From an uncultured bacterium (GTDB lineage Bacteria; Actinomycetota; Coriobacteriia; Coriobacteriales; Coriobacteriaceae), in contig CATWBO010000012.1 of the NCBI GenBank assembly GCA_958349055.1, positions 1-58,399 of the forward strand: a DNA stretch of 58,399 bases, written 5' to 3'. Of the stretch, positions 36,549-44,432 are shown one piece after another. The notes under the pieces were generated by a model. It worked only from the letters and a program-made list of their open reading frames with translations, was not told where the DNA came from and searched no databases. The stretch's first letter is position 1. Every line of letters begins with the position of its first letter. Both the position numbers and the translations under genes were made by a program.

Positions 36549-39125
36549 TTACTTGACCACCAGGTTGACCAGCTTGCCGGGCACGCAGATGGCCTTGACG
36601 ACCGTCTTGCCCTCGAGCCACTTGGCGACGGCGGCCTCGGCGGCAGCCTGCATATCCTCATTGGAGGCATTGCGGGCCACCTCGACGCGGCCGCGGACCT
36701 TACCAAGCACCTGGACCACGATCTGCACCGTGTCCTCAACGGACTCGGCCAGGTCGAACTCGGGCCAGGCGGCGGTGTAGGCGTTGCCCTCGCAGCCGAG
36801 TGCCTCGTGCCACAGCTCGTCGGCCCAGAACGGGCAGATAGGGGCAAGGACGCTCACGATATCCTTAGCCACGCCATAGCACAGCGCCTTGTCACGGGAA
36901 GCGCCCTCAGTGGCATTGAGGTAGGCGCTCGCCGCGTTGACGAGCTCCATGACGGCCGAGATGGCAGTGTTGAACTGGCCACGATCGAAGTCCTCGGTGC
37001 ACTTGGCGATGGTGCGGTGACGCTCGCGATAGAGCTTCATCGCAACCTCGTCGAGTGCGGACTTGTCGAAGGCCACGTTGGCGTCGCCGGACTGGACGAG
37101 CTGCCACACGATACGCCAGGCGCGCTTGATGAAGCGGTTGGCGCCCTCAACGGCCTTGGGATCCCAGTCGAAGTCCTTCTCAGGCGGGGCGATAAACAGG
37201 ATCGCCAGACGCATGGTATCGGCGCCGTAGGGTTCGATGACCGAGCTCGGGGGCACGACGTTGCCCTTGGACTTGGACATGGTGTCGCCGTTCTCGTCCT
37301 TGACCATGCCCTGGCACAGCAGGTTGGTGAAGGGCTCGTCCACACTCAGCAGGCCCAGGTCGCGCAGTGCCTTGGTAAAGAAGCGGCTGTAGAGCAGGTG
37401 CAGAATGGCGTGCTCGATGCCGCCGATGTAGTTATCGACGGGCATCCAACGGTCGGCGGCCTCGCGGGAGAAGGGCAGCTCGGTGTTGTGCGGGTCGGTA
37501 TAGCGCAGGTAATACCAGCTGGAGCAGGTGAAGGTGTCCATGGTATCGGTCTCGCGCTTGGCCGGGCGGCCGCAGACCGGGCAGGTGGTCTCGTAGAACT
37601 CCTTGCACTCGGCGAGGGTTTCGCCGGCGCCCAGATCCAGGTTCTCGGGCAGCGTCACCGGCAGCTGATCCTCGGGCACGGGCACGATGCCGCAGTGCTC
37701 GCAATGGATAGCCGGGATAGGGTTGCCCCAATAGCGCTGACGGCTGATGAGCCAATCGCGCAGACGGAACTCGACCTTGCGACGACCACAGCCCATGGCC
37801 TCGAGGTCGGCCACGATCGCAGCCTCGCCCTCGGAGTGCTTACCGCCGCGCATGCCGGTGTACTTGCCGGACTGGACGAGCGTGCCCTCGGCAGCGTGGG
37901 CGCAATCCCAGTCGACGGTCTCGGCATGGAAGGTATCGATGGTCTCGCCGCTGGCCTCGACGGCAGCGCGGTCGTCATCGTCCAGGATGATCGGCACGAT
38001 CGGCAGGTCATACTTGCGGGCAAACTCAAAGTCGCGCTGGTCGCCGCAGGGAACGGCCATGACGGCACCGGTGCCGTAGTCGGCAACGACGTAGTCAGCA
38101 ACCCACACAGGGACCTTCTCGCCGTTGACGGGGTTTACCACATAGCGGCCCGTGAAGGCACCGTGCTTCTCGAGGGTGCCCTGGGCACGCTCGACGGCAG
38201 AGATATGCTTGGAGTCCTCAACGATCTTGGTGACGGCCTCCTCGTACTCCGTGCCCTCGACGAGCTCATGCAGGCCGGCGTACTCGGGAGCCAGGACAAA
38301 GAAGGAGACGCCAAAAAGGGTGTCGGCACGCGTGGTGAAGACGGTGATCTTGCCCTCATCGCCCTCGATGGGCTCGCCATCCTGGTCGCACAGGGTAAAG
38401 TCGACCTCGGCGCCCTCGGAGCGACCGATCCAGTTGGCCTGCATCTGCTTGACGCGCTCGGGCCAGCCGGGGAGCTTCTCCAGGTCATCGAGCAGCTCCT
38501 GAGAGTACTCGGTAATCTTGAAGTACCACTGCTCCAGGTCGCGCTTCTCGGGCTCGGTGCCGCAGCGCCAGCACTTACCCTCGGTGACCTGCTCGTTAGC
38601 CAGAACAGTCTTGCAGGTGGGGCACCAGTTGACCGGGTTCTTCTTGCGGTAGACCAGGCCCTTTTCCCACATCTTCTCAAAAATCCACTGGCCCCAGCGG
38701 TAATAGTCGGGGCTGCAGGTCTTGACCATGCGATCCAGATCGTAGGAGAAGCCCATGCGCCTCATCGTGGCAAGCGCCTGATCCATATTCTTATACGTCC
38801 AGGCGGCAGCCTGCGTGTTGTGCTTGATGGCGGCGTTCTCGGCGGGCAGGCCAAAGGCATCGAAGCCGATGGGGTGCAGCACGTCGTAGCCGCGCATGCG
38901 GGCCTGACGGGCCATGGCATCGCCGATGGTATAGTTGCGCGCGTGGCCCATGTGCAGGTCGCCCGACGGATACGGGAACATCTCGAGCACATACTTCTTG
39001 GGCTTGCTGTCGTCGGTGTCGACGGCAAAGAGGTTGGAGCCCTCCCAGGCCTTCATCCACTTGGACTCAATGGCCTGCGCGTCGTAAGCAGGGATCTCGT
39101 CCTTATGATCTGTGCAATCGCACAT
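36549..39125 (-). CDS. leuS: leucyl-tRNA synthetase
   Basis: 858 residues, class I. Rossmann HMGH at 58-61 (GDLHMGHARN); a zinc ribbon in CPTCKTVL and WRCGTEPE; the CP1 editing domain with GTGAVMAVPCGDQRDFEFA and a conserved threonine-rich pocket; catalytic loop TMSKS at 615-619 in place of KMSKS; then the anticodon-binding helical bundle and a C-terminal ALCVPGKLVNLVVK-type tail. AAAGGAG lies 5 nt before ATG 39125. A large stem-loop occupies the leader. Confidence 0.96.
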   Translation of the reverse strand: MCDCTDHKDEIPAYDAQAIESKWMKAWEGSNLFAVDTDDSKPKKYVLEMFPYPSGDLHMGHARNYTIGDAMARQARMRGYDVLHPIGFDAFGLPAENAAIKHNTQAAAWTYKNMDQALATMRRMGFSYDLDRMVKTCSPDYYRWGQWIFEKMWEKGLVYRKKNPVNWCPTCKTVLANEQVTEGKCWRCGTEPEKRDLEQWYFKITEYSQELLDDLEKLPGWPERVKQMQANWIGRSEGAEVDFTLCDQDGEPIEGDEGKITVFTTRADTLFGVSFFVLAPEYAGLHELVEGTEYEEAVTKIVEDSKHISAVERAQGTLEKHGAFTGRYVVNPVNGEKVPVWVADYVVADYGTGAVMAVPCGDQRDFEFARKYDLPIVPIILDDDDRAAVEASGETIDTFHAETVDWDCAHAAEGTLVQSGKYTGMRGGKHSEGEAAIVADLEAMGCGRRKVEFRLRDWLISRQRYWGNPIPAIHCEHCGIVPVPEDQLPVTLPENLDLGAGETLAECKEFYETTCPVCGRPAKRETDTMDTFTCSSWYYLRYTDPHNTELPFSREAADRWMPVDNYIGGIEHAILHLLYSRFFTKALRDLGLLSVDEPFTNLLCQGMVKDENGDTMSKSKGNVVPPSSVIEPYGADTMRLAILFIAPPEKDFDWDPKAVEGANRFIKRAWRIVWQLVQSGDANVAFDKSALDEVAMKLYRERHRTIAKCTEDFDRGQFNTAISAVMELVNAASAYLNATEGASRDKALCYGVAKDIVSVLAPICPFWADELWHEALGCEGNAYTAAWPEFDLAESVEDTVQIVVQVLGKVRGRVEVARNASNEDMQAAAEAAVAKWLEGKTVVKAICVPGKLVNLVVK

Positions 39126-39140
39126 ATCAGCTCCTTTAAT

Positions 39141-39271
39141 CTTAGCTGGGGTCGGGCGGCTTGGCTTTATCCGCTACTGCGGACAGTCCTGCGCAAGACG
39201 AAGAGCACATTAAGTGCTCTTCTTTGCGTGCGGAACTTGTAGCGAACAAAGCTAAGCCGCCCGACCCTAAG
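39141..39271 (-). other. 130-nt imperfect hairpin in the leuS leader
   Basis: GGGTCGGGCGGCTT-type arms (about 39149-39177 with 39239-39267) pair over 29 nt with only one true mismatch on the minus strand; an inner stem pairs GAAGAGCAC (39200-39208) with GTGCTCTTC (39214-39222). The structure ends 16 nt before leuS. No T-box consensus (AGGGTGG / TGGNACCGCG) is seen. It may be a regulatory leader or a MITE-like repeat. Confidence 0.6.
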
Positions 39272-39301
39272 GTTGACTCGACTGATGATAGCAAATACAA
39301 C

Positions 39302-39336
39302 AAGCGAGATGTCTGCGACTTGCAGGCATCTCGCTT
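39302..39336 (-). terminator. terminator downstream of guaB
   Basis: 15-bp arms (39302-39316, 39322-39336) with one G-U pair, followed on the minus strand by TTGTTGTATTT. It separates guaB from leuS. Confidence 0.75.
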
Positions 39337-39374
39337 TATCTAAATAACGTGGTTGATACTCAACCTTTATGTGC

Positions 39375-39398
39375 AACCCGTTCTAGAACGAACGGGTT
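39375..39398 (+). terminator. short hairpin with plus-strand U-tract
   Basis: AACCCGTTC (39375-39383) pairs with GAACGGGTT (39390-39398), 6-nt loop, then TT. No plus-strand gene ends nearby, so its role is unclear; it abuts the structured repeat at 39401. Confidence 0.4.
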
Positions 39399-39400
39399 TT

Positions 39401-39486
39401 CCAGGTGCCGCAGGTTGCCGTGAAAGAGGAGCGCCGCGTACTTAGGTACGCAAGCGACGGTTTGAACGGCAAGATGCGGTGCCTGG
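39401..39486. repeat. structured intergenic repeat, copy A
   Basis: Nested stems: CCAGGTGCCGCA (39401-39412) with TGCGGTGCCTGG (39475-39486), TTGCCGT (39415-39421) with ACGGCAA (39466-39472), and GCGTAC-TTAG-GTACGC (39436-39451). The block GAAAGAGGAGCG through GACGGTTTGA is shared with copy B at 42.85 kb. It lies directly downstream of the guaB stop. Confidence 0.75.
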
Positions 39487-39495
39487 GAAAGCCGC

Positions 39496-41007
39496 TTATC
39501 GATAAGACACGGACTGCTGAGAATCCTTTACGACAACGTCGTGGGCTCCGCCTTCGACGATGGAGGTGGAGCTGACCAGGGTCAGGCGTGCCTTTTCCTG
39601 GAGCTCGGGAATCGAGAGGGCGCCGCAGTTGCACATCGTGGACTTGACCTTGTAGAGCGTGCCGCCCACGCCGTCCTTGAGGGAGCCGGCGTAAGGCACG
39701 TAGGAGTCGACGCCCTCGACGAAGCTGAGCTTCGCGGCGCCGCCCAGGTCGTAGCGCTGCCAGTTGCGGGCACGCGCAGAGCCCTCGCCCCAGTACTCCT
39801 TCATGTACTGGCCGTTGACGTTGACGCGCTCGGTCGGGCTCTCGTCAAAACGGGCGAAGTAGCGGCCCAGCATCATAAAGTCGGCACCCATGGCAAGGGC
39901 GAGCGTCATGTGGTAGTCGTAGACGATGCCGCCGTCGGAGCACACGGGCACGTAGATGCCGGTCTCCTCGTAATACTCGTCGCGAGCACGGCAGACGTCG
40001 ATCAGCGCGGTGGCCTGGCCACGGCCGATACCCTTGGTCTCGCGGGTAATGCAGATGGAACCGCCGCCGATACCGACCTTGATGAAGTCGGCACCGCAGT
40101 CGGCCAGGAAGCGGAAGCCCTCGGCGTCGACGACGTTACCGGCTCCGACCTTGACGTCCTCGCCATAGTTGGCGCGGATCCACTCGATGGTGCGCTTCTG
40201 CCACTCGCTGAAGCCCTCGGAGGAGTCGATGCACAGGACATCGGCGCCAGCCTCGATGAGCAGCGGCACGCGCTCGGCATAGTCGCGGGTATTGATACCG
40301 GCGCCGACCATGTAGCGCTTGTCGTTATCGAGCAGCTCGTTGGGGTTGGTCTTGTGGCTGTCGTAGTCCTTGCGGAAGACGATGCCCATGAGGTGATCGT
40401 TGTCATCGACGATCGGCAGGGCGTTGAGCTTGTTGTCCCAGATGACGTCGTTGGCAACCTTGAGGCTGATGTTCTTGTCGCCCACGATGAGCTGCTCACG
40501 CGGAGTCATGAACTCGGAGACCTTCTTCTGGTGGTCATCGCGGCTGGGGCGGTAGTCACGGCTGGTGACGATACCCAGGAGCTTGCCCTTGGGGGTGCCG
40601 TCGTCGGTGACCGGCATAGTGGAGTGACCGGTCTTCTCCTTGAGCTCGATGACCTGCTCCATGGTCATGTCGGGGGTCAGCGTGGAATCGGACTGGACGA
40701 AGCCGGCCTTGTGATCCTTGACGGCCTTGACCATGGCGGCCTCGGACTCGGGGGTCTGGGAACCGTAGATGAAGGACAGGCCACCCTCGGTAGCGAGCGC
40801 GACACCCATGTCGACGCCCGAGACGGACTGCATGATGGCGGAAACCATGGGGATGTTCAGGGTGATAGCCGGCTTCTCACCGCGCTTGAAGCGGGTTAGC
40901 GGCGTCTTAAGAGAGACGTTGTTGGGAATGCACTGCGAGGACGAATAACCAGGGACCAGCAGATACTCCGAAAACGTGTGGGACTCACCGGGAAAGAACG
41001 TAGCCAT
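39496..41007 (-). CDS. guaB: IMP dehydrogenase
   Basis: 503 residues. Oxidises IMP to XMP, the committed step of GMP synthesis. Two CBS repeats are inserted at about 100-220 (FMTPREQLIVGDKNISLKVANDVI). The catalytic loop is GIGGGSICITR with Cys319; most bacterial enzymes have GPGSICTTR, so this is the divergent long clade. Further motifs: VCSDGGIVYDYHMTLALAMGADFMMLGRYFA. AAGGAG lies 4 nt before ATG 41007. Divergent from the ModE-like gene. Confidence 0.93.
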   Translation of the reverse strand: MATFFPGESHTFSEYLLVPGYSSSQCIPNNVSLKTPLTRFKRGEKPAITLNIPMVSAIMQSVSGVDMGVALATEGGLSFIYGSQTPESEAAMVKAVKDHKAGFVQSDSTLTPDMTMEQVIELKEKTGHSTMPVTDDGTPKGKLLGIVTSRDYRPSRDDHQKKVSEFMTPREQLIVGDKNISLKVANDVIWDNKLNALPIVDDNDHLMGIVFRKDYDSHKTNPNELLDNDKRYMVGAGINTRDYAERVPLLIEAGADVLCIDSSEGFSEWQKRTIEWIRANYGEDVKVGAGNVVDAEGFRFLADCGADFIKVGIGGGSICITRETKGIGRGQATALIDVCRARDEYYEETGIYVPVCSDGGIVYDYHMTLALAMGADFMMLGRYFARFDESPTERVNVNGQYMKEYWGEGSARARNWQRYDLGGAAKLSFVEGVDSYVPYAGSLKDGVGGTLYKVKSTMCNCGALSIPELQEKARLTLVSSTSIVEGGAHDVVVKDSQQSVSYR

Positions 41008-41089
41008 GTTTCTCCTTTTTCCATGCGACCGGTCGGCTGCAGGCCTCGTAGGACCCAGCCCAACCTTGGGCGCCCAATACTGGGGAAGT

Positions 41090-41116
41090 ATCTTAGCGCA
41101 CTTTGACTGCTACAAT
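41090..41116. promoter_or_regulatory. divergent promoter region of guaB and the ModE-like gene
   Basis: TAAGAT on the minus strand (41090-41095) and TACAAT on the plus strand (41111-41116) are likely -10 hexamers only 15 bp apart; neither has a convincing -35. The guaB leader contains CCCA/TGGG dyads (41055-41085) that could fold. Confidence 0.4.
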
Positions 41117-41200
41117 GCATGATTTAAGAAGAGCACACGAGGGCTTGACGCAGGCTATGCGTTTGCCCAGCAAACACTTTAGCGGGGAGACGTGAAGCGC

Positions 41201-41548
41201 ATGGAGTACAAGACGACGGCAAAGTTGGTTATTCAAGCGTGCGACAAAGACCTGCCGGGCGTCTTCGGCCACGGTTGCGTCTTGCTGCTGCAGGGCATCG
41301 CGCGCGAGCACTCGCTCAACCGTGCCGCCAAGAGCATGGGCATGGCGTATTCCAAAGCGTGGCGCATCGTAAATGAGGCAGAAGGACAGCTGGGCTGCAA
41401 ACTCATCGAGCGCGACGGCGCCCGCGGATCCACGCTCACCCCCGCCGGCGAGCGAGCCATAGCGGTCTACGAGGAGCTGCAGACCGACATCAACGACGTC
41501 ATCGCCACCAAAGCCGACGCCCTCATCGCCAGCATCAACGCGGAGTAG
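41201..41548 (+). CDS. ModE-like N-terminal winged-helix regulator
   Basis: 115 residues. A LysR/ModE-type winged helix: GHGCVLLLQGIAREHSLNRAAKSMGMAYSKAWRIVNEAEGQLGCKLIERDG and TLTPAGERAIAVYEEL. It has no molybdate-binding TOBE domains, like the short stand-alone ModE-like proteins of anaerobes that control molybdate uptake or molybdoenzymes; that role is inferred. ATG 41201 has GGGGAG 11 nt upstream; a GTG at 41192 is only 2 nt from it, so the start is uncertain by three codons. No molybdate genes are adjacent. Confidence 0.82.
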   Translation: MEYKTTAKLVIQACDKDLPGVFGHGCVLLLQGIAREHSLNRAAKSMGMAYSKAWRIVNEAEGQLGCKLIERDGARGSTLTPAGERAIAVYEELQTDINDVIATKADALIASINAE

Positions 41549-41615
41549 TCCTTTTAGGCGGTTTTTAGCCCACAGCGCCCTCGGGTTGAGGCTCGCGCCA
41601 CAAAATGGGCCCATC

Positions 41616-41737
41616 TACTACGTTTAGTTGAATACCCACGACCATACCGGACATTATGAAATTAAAACCGCTGGTAAACAGCTTGGTAATTTTCAAAATA
41701 GGCGGGTGTGGTCGACCCCTATTGCTTAAACGTAGTA
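41616..41737. repeat. inverted repeat in the gap between the ModE-like and PLP genes
   Basis: TACTACGTTTA (41616-41626) has its exact inverse at 41727-41737, about 100 bp apart. The gap 41549-41771 is otherwise AT-richer, with no plausible ORF. It could be a small mobile-repeat remnant or a structured RNA. Confidence 0.45.
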
Positions 41738-41771
41738 AATAGGCCGTTTTCGTGACACAGACCCCGATTAG

Positions 41772-42764
41772 CTACTTGCGAAGGGCGTTATCGAGAGTGG
41801 CAGCCACCTGCAGGGGGTCGTCGGTGCCGGCGAAGAGGCGGATGGTGCTCCCCTGCTTGCCGCGTGGGGCCGAAAGGCGTGTCGTTGCGCCGCCGGCGGG
41901 CGACGTGCGGAACTCCCCCGGCAATGTGTCGAACAGCTCACCCGCACTTCGCTCGATAAGGCCAAACTCAACTGCCGGGCCAAAGCCGTGCTCGAGGATT
42001 CCCGTTGCAACCGCATGATCGGGATGCGAACCCAGCCCAGGATAGCGAACGTTACACACCATCTCGTTAGCAGCCAGATACTCGGCCAGCGCACGGGCGC
42101 GATCGAAGTGAGCCTGCATGCGAGCATCGAGCGAGGGCAACCCGCGCTCCAGCACATCGGTCTCCTCAGCAGACAGGTCAAAAGCAGGAGCGCTGCAGGT
42201 CGCAAGCAACGCGTGTGCGCACTCTGCGGCGGCATCCACGCGATGGCGCTTGAGCTGCGAGCGCGCCACCGAGACGGCAACGAGCTTGCGCGGAGCTTCG
42301 CCGGCACACACACGGTCGAGTGCCTCGAGCGACAGCGCGGCGCCCAGACGCAGCGGGTTGCACCCAAAGACGCCCGACACAGTGTTATCAACCACGAGCA
42401 GCGCATGCGACTTACGAGCTGCGCGGCCCAGAGCGCGAAGGTCGGGCACACGCAGACCAAACCCGCCGATGGAGTTGACGAACCACCACAGGTGCGGCCC
42501 CTCGGCATCAGACGAAGCTTCAAAGCCCTCGGACGCAGCAGCAAACGTCGCAGCCGCGGGCTCCCCCGCCAGCGCGACATCGCAGCCATCAAAGCCGCAG
42601 GCAAACGCATCGGCAAAGTCGTCCGCAAAGGCCACCAAGCGATCGCCGGGCTGCACAATCCCCAGCATCGACAGCGCCGCCGGCACATGCGAGGCCGCAA
42701 CAAGACGCGCCTCACGCGCGCCAGTCCTTGCAGCCCAGGCCTCTTCTAGCTGTTGCACGTCCAC
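41772..42764 (-). CDS. Cys/Met-metabolism PLP-enzyme-like protein, probably degenerate
   Basis: 330 residues, with the cystathionine gamma-synthase/lyase fold signature ALLVVDNTVSGVFGCNPLRLGA and a C-terminal LPGEFRTSPAGGATTRLSAP and STIRLFAGTDDP. Where homologues carry the Schiff-base lysine (SxTKYxxGHSD), this protein reads SLEALDRVCAGEAPRKL, so the lysine is not in its usual place. It may have lost catalysis or use another lysine (for example in SQLKRHR). Shorter than the usual 380-400 residues. GTG 42764 follows GGGATGG. Convergent with the ModE-like gene. Confidence 0.75.
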   Translation of the reverse strand: MDVQQLEEAWAARTGAREARLVAASHVPAALSMLGIVQPGDRLVAFADDFADAFACGFDGCDVALAGEPAAATFAAASEGFEASSDAEGPHLWWFVNSIGGFGLRVPDLRALGRAARKSHALLVVDNTVSGVFGCNPLRLGAALSLEALDRVCAGEAPRKLVAVSVARSQLKRHRVDAAAECAHALLATCSAPAFDLSAEETDVLERGLPSLDARMQAHFDRARALAEYLAANEMVCNVRYPGLGSHPDHAVATGILEHGFGPAVEFGLIERSAGELFDTLPGEFRTSPAGGATTRLSAPRGKQGSTIRLFAGTDDPLQVAATLDNALRK

Positions 42765-42835
42765 GCGGCACCATCCCTTAATTAAAACCGAACCAAATAA
42801 GCTTTCCAGGTTGAGGATAGCTAGCGAGCGGGCAG

Positions 42836-42919
42836 CTGCCGTGGCGAGGTGCCGCGAAAGAGGAGCGACGCGTACTTCATGTACGCGAGCGACGGTTTGA
42901 GCGGCAGATCGCCCGGCAG
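42836..42919. repeat. structured intergenic repeat, copy B
   Basis: Successive stems CTGCCG (42836-42841) with CGGCAG (42914-42919), GGCGA (42843-42847) with TCGCC (42909-42913), TGCCGC (42850-42855) with GCGGCA (42901-42906), and inner GCGTAC-TTCAT-GTACGC (42870-42886). It shares the core of copy A; the pair T-A in copy A is C-G here, a compensatory change. Confidence 0.75.
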
Positions 42920-42944
42920 ATGTCTGCGCAGCGTCGAGCGGTCA

Positions 42945-42962
42945 GGCGTTTGTTAAAACGCC
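42945..42962 (-). terminator. hairpin downstream of the Pel operon
   Basis: GGCGTTT (42945-42951) and AAACGCC (42956-42962), loop GTTA, 9 bp beyond the last Pel-operon stop. There is no U-tract, so termination strength is uncertain. Confidence 0.4.
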
Positions 42963-42971
42963 GGAACAAAA

Positions 42972-43637
42972 TCACCCGTGGTACTCGCCGTTGTATTGGA
43001 TGAGCGTCAGGTCCTCAACGCCATCGAGCGCGCGGATGGCGTCGGCATAGGGCATATCCACGCCGTCCGAGAACACCTCAACGGCCATCTCGACCTTGTC
43101 GCCGCGCATCGTCTTGGACTTGACGGAAAACTTGGTGCGCCCAAATGCACGCACGATATCATCGCCGGTGGTCTGCCCCGTGTAGTGGATGACCATCATG
43201 TACACGCGCGCCTTGTCCTGGTGACTCGCAAAACCGGCGATCATCACCACGATCACCACTGCCGTGAGCCCCACGAGCGCATACATGCCGGCGCCTGCCG
43301 TAATGCCCGTGGTAATGGCCCAAAACAGATACAGCAGGTCGAGCGGGTCCTTGACCGCCGTACGATAGCGGACAATAGACAGGGCACCGACCATACCGAG
43401 CGAGATGACCACGTTTGTCGAGATCGCGAGCGTAACCATGCAGGTAAGCACGCACATGCCCACGAGCGTCACGGCAAAGCTGCGCGAATACACCACGCCG
43501 GTAAAAAAGCGCTTGTACACGTAGTAGATCAGGATGCCCATGGCGAGCGCCACGAGCAGCGACAGACCGATCTTGGCAGGGTCGACCTGGCCAAACGCCT
43601 CCAAGACGGAGTTCTTAAAAAAGTCCCTGGTGCTCAT
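42972..43637 (-). CDS. DUF4956 membrane protein
   Basis: 221 residues. Three to four membrane segments in the first 135 residues (LSLLVALAMGILIYYVY, SFAVTLVGMCVLTCMVTLAI, then YALVGLTAVVIVVMIAGFA) surround the family signature SLGMVGALSIVRYRTAVKDPLDLLYLFWAI. A soluble ferredoxin-like C-terminal domain follows (VYMMVIHYTGQTTGDDIV, LTLIQYNGEYHG). DUF4956 genes commonly sit next to VTC-domain genes; function unknown. Starts 3 nt after the VTC gene and ends the eight-gene operon. Confidence 0.88.
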   Translation of the reverse strand: MSTRDFFKNSVLEAFGQVDPAKIGLSLLVALAMGILIYYVYKRFFTGVVYSRSFAVTLVGMCVLTCMVTLAISTNVVISLGMVGALSIVRYRTAVKDPLDLLYLFWAITTGITAGAGMYALVGLTAVVIVVMIAGFASHQDKARVYMMVIHYTGQTTGDDIVRAFGRTKFSVKSKTMRGDKVEMAVEVFSDGVDMPYADAIRALDGVEDLTLIQYNGEYHG

Positions 43638-43640
43638 GGT

Positions 43641-44432
43641 CTAAATATCCCCTCGGTTCTCAAAATCCGATTCCCAGTAGTTAAAACCGCGCAGGTAGGC
43701 GGTCTTGTCATAACACAGGCAGTACTTAGAGACCGCCGTGAGTTCGGCCGCACCCGGCGGCACCATATCGCGCACCAGCTGCGGACAAAACTCGGTAAAC
43801 TTGACCTCCATCACCAGCTTACCGGGCTCCAGCACGGGCAACGCGGGCAACGTCGCGTCAAAGATGTCAAAGCTCCCCACCGCCGCACGCACGTTGCTAT
43901 CAAAGGTAATGCGCACGGTACCCTCGTCCATCACCCACGGCTCGCGCTCGTAGTCCACGATGGTCCGCGGGCGCATCATATTGCAGATGCACTCGATGTA
44001 GAACTCGCGACAGAGCGGATAGGGGCTCCTCAGCAAAAAGTCGTAGTCGCCGGCCAGAATCTGCTCAAACTCGCCACGCGTGAGTGGCGCGTCCTCCTTG
44101 TAGATCCAGCTGCCGTACTTCTTTTTGCGCTCGAGCTTAATCACCTTGTCGCTGCCGTTATAGATGCGCACGCGATACTTTTTGCGAATGAGAATACCGG
44201 CGTCTTTTTCCTCGTAGGCCGAGTTGCAGTAGTCGTCAAAGTACAGGCTGCGAATGGTGTAACCACCCGCCCGCGCATACTTGTCCAGTTTAAACACCGG
44301 CGCCATGCGACAGGCAAGCGCGGCGTGCTCGCCCTCGTTAATGAGATATTTGAGCTCGTGGCGGTAACGCTCCTGCGTGGCACGCACAGGCGGAGCTGCC
44401 AAGCGCTCAAGCAGCGCGCTAGCCCTCCTCAT
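43641..44432 (-). CDS. VTC-domain (polyphosphate polymerase-like) protein
   Basis: 263 residues. VTC/CYTH-type tunnel fold: RHELKYLINEGE at 24-35, TIRSLYFDDYCNSAYEEK, the basic RKKYRVRIYNGSDKVIKLERKKKYGSWIYKE, and the metal-binding KLVMEVKFTEF near the C-terminus. In eukaryotic Vtc4 this domain makes polyphosphate from ATP; the bacterial members beside CotH and DUF4956 genes are uncharacterised as far as I know. It overlaps cotH by 14 bp, so it is tightly coupled to the exopolysaccharide operon. Confidence 0.88.
   Translation of the reverse strand: MRRASALLERLAAPPVRATQERYRHELKYLINEGEHAALACRMAPVFKLDKYARAGGYTIRSLYFDDYCNSAYEEKDAGILIRKKYRVRIYNGSDKVIKLERKKKYGSWIYKEDAPLTRGEFEQILAGDYDFLLRSPYPLCREFYIECICNMMRPRTIVDYEREPWVMDEGTVRITFDSNVRAAVGSFDIFDATLPALPVLEPGKLVMEVKFTEFCPQLVRDMVPPGAAELTAVSKYCLCYDKTAYLRGFNYWESDFENRGDI

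Noticed and set aside
36525..39242. 905-codon plus-strand open frame opposite leuS
   Set aside because: Antisense shadow of LeuS with low-complexity Gly/Leu/Val/His translation and no recognisable domain.
39126..39300. T-box riboswitch before leuS
   Set aside because: A large hairpin is present, but the T-box and AGGGTGG-type antiterminator sequence and a specifier loop are not seen.
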